NCBI GenBank assembly: GCA_910586095.1
Contig: CAJUHQ010000101.1
Coordinates: 1-12,564, forward strand
DNA: 12,564 bases
DNA from: an uncultured Lachnospiraceae bacterium
GTDB taxonomy: Bacteria; Bacillota; Clostridia; Lachnospirales; Lachnospiraceae
Direction: 5' to 3'
In this document: piece by piece, positions 12,533 to 12,564 of the stretch
Layout: the number at the start of each line of letters is the position of its first letter
How positions within the stretch are numbered: position 1 is the first letter of the stretch
Program-made: the position numbers and the translations under genes
Notes under the pieces: generated by a model
The model's input: the letters and a program-made list of their open reading frames with translations, nothing else
What the model was told of the DNA's origin: nothing
Database searches by the model: none

Positions 12533-12564
12533 AAAATTTCACCCATCCTGATTTGTACGCCTGC
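12533..12564 (+). repeat. Interspersed hairpin repeat, copy F (cut by window end)
   Basis: AAAATTTCACCCATC, then the same spacer as copy D and the left inner arm GCCTGC, where the window stops. It shows that the array continues to the right. Confidence 0.85.

Noticed and set aside
12303..12564. CRISPR array
   Set aside because: The repeats are about 60 bp palindromic elements only two bases apart or with one 44-base structured spacer. There are no uniform short direct repeats with unique spacers and no cas gene.

Overview
The window looks like chromosomal DNA of a low-GC anaerobic Firmicute, most likely a Lachnospiraceae-type member of Clostridia. The evidence is AT-rich intergenic DNA, strong AGGAGG-type ribosome binding sites, a DUF6465-like Lys/Ala-rich protein, a secreted gut-type pullulanase and an HflK/HflC pair. 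The taxonomic call is inference from gene content. No rRNA, tRNA, transposase or CRISPR array was seen.

Layout. Bases 1-217: a copy of an interspersed hairpin repeat, then a promoter region with a palindromic site. 218-2962: membrane-anchored type I pullulanase, closed by a bidirectional-looking terminator. 2963-3570: no gene; holds the terminator, a separate 14-bp hairpin, and a promoter with a twin-hairpin leader for the next gene. 3571-5028: M20-family aminoacyl-histidine dipeptidase (pepD). 5126-7052: hflK-hflC, two SPFH/band 7 membrane proteins four bases apart. A convergent terminator separates hflC from a small DUF378 membrane protein on the minus strand (7179-7394). 7847-8293: DUF6465-like protein from a GTG start, with a strong terminator. 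8433-8639: a small minus-strand hypothetical protein.

8640-9342 is a compact, unusual intergenic region. It has a second copy of the hairpin repeat and a plus-strand promoter whose -35 to -10 region is an inverted repeat, followed by a possible 21-codon ORF. A 13-bp hairpin, a 36-bp tandem duplication and a minus-strand consensus promoter firing back toward the same hairpin come next, then a possible 29-residue membrane peptide. 9343-12001 is a probable three-gene operon: a rhodanese lipoprotein, a radical SAM protein with three extra CxxC pairs, and a HemN/HemW-like radical SAM protein. These two radical SAM proteins are the best candidates for an uncharacterised biochemical system.

12002-12564 has no gene. 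It holds a 128-bp structured element with 21-bp perfect arms, two copies of a MecI/BlaI/CopY-like operator-promoter box, and a tight array of four copies of the hairpin repeat, the last cut by the window end. The same family also opens the window. Its inner stem changes sequence from copy to copy while remaining paired, which points to conservation of structure rather than sequence.

Functionally, the pullulanase (alpha-glucan debranching at the cell surface), dipeptidase (peptide scavenging) and HflKC (membrane protein quality control) are ordinary housekeeping or nutrient genes. The novelty lies in the right-hand third.
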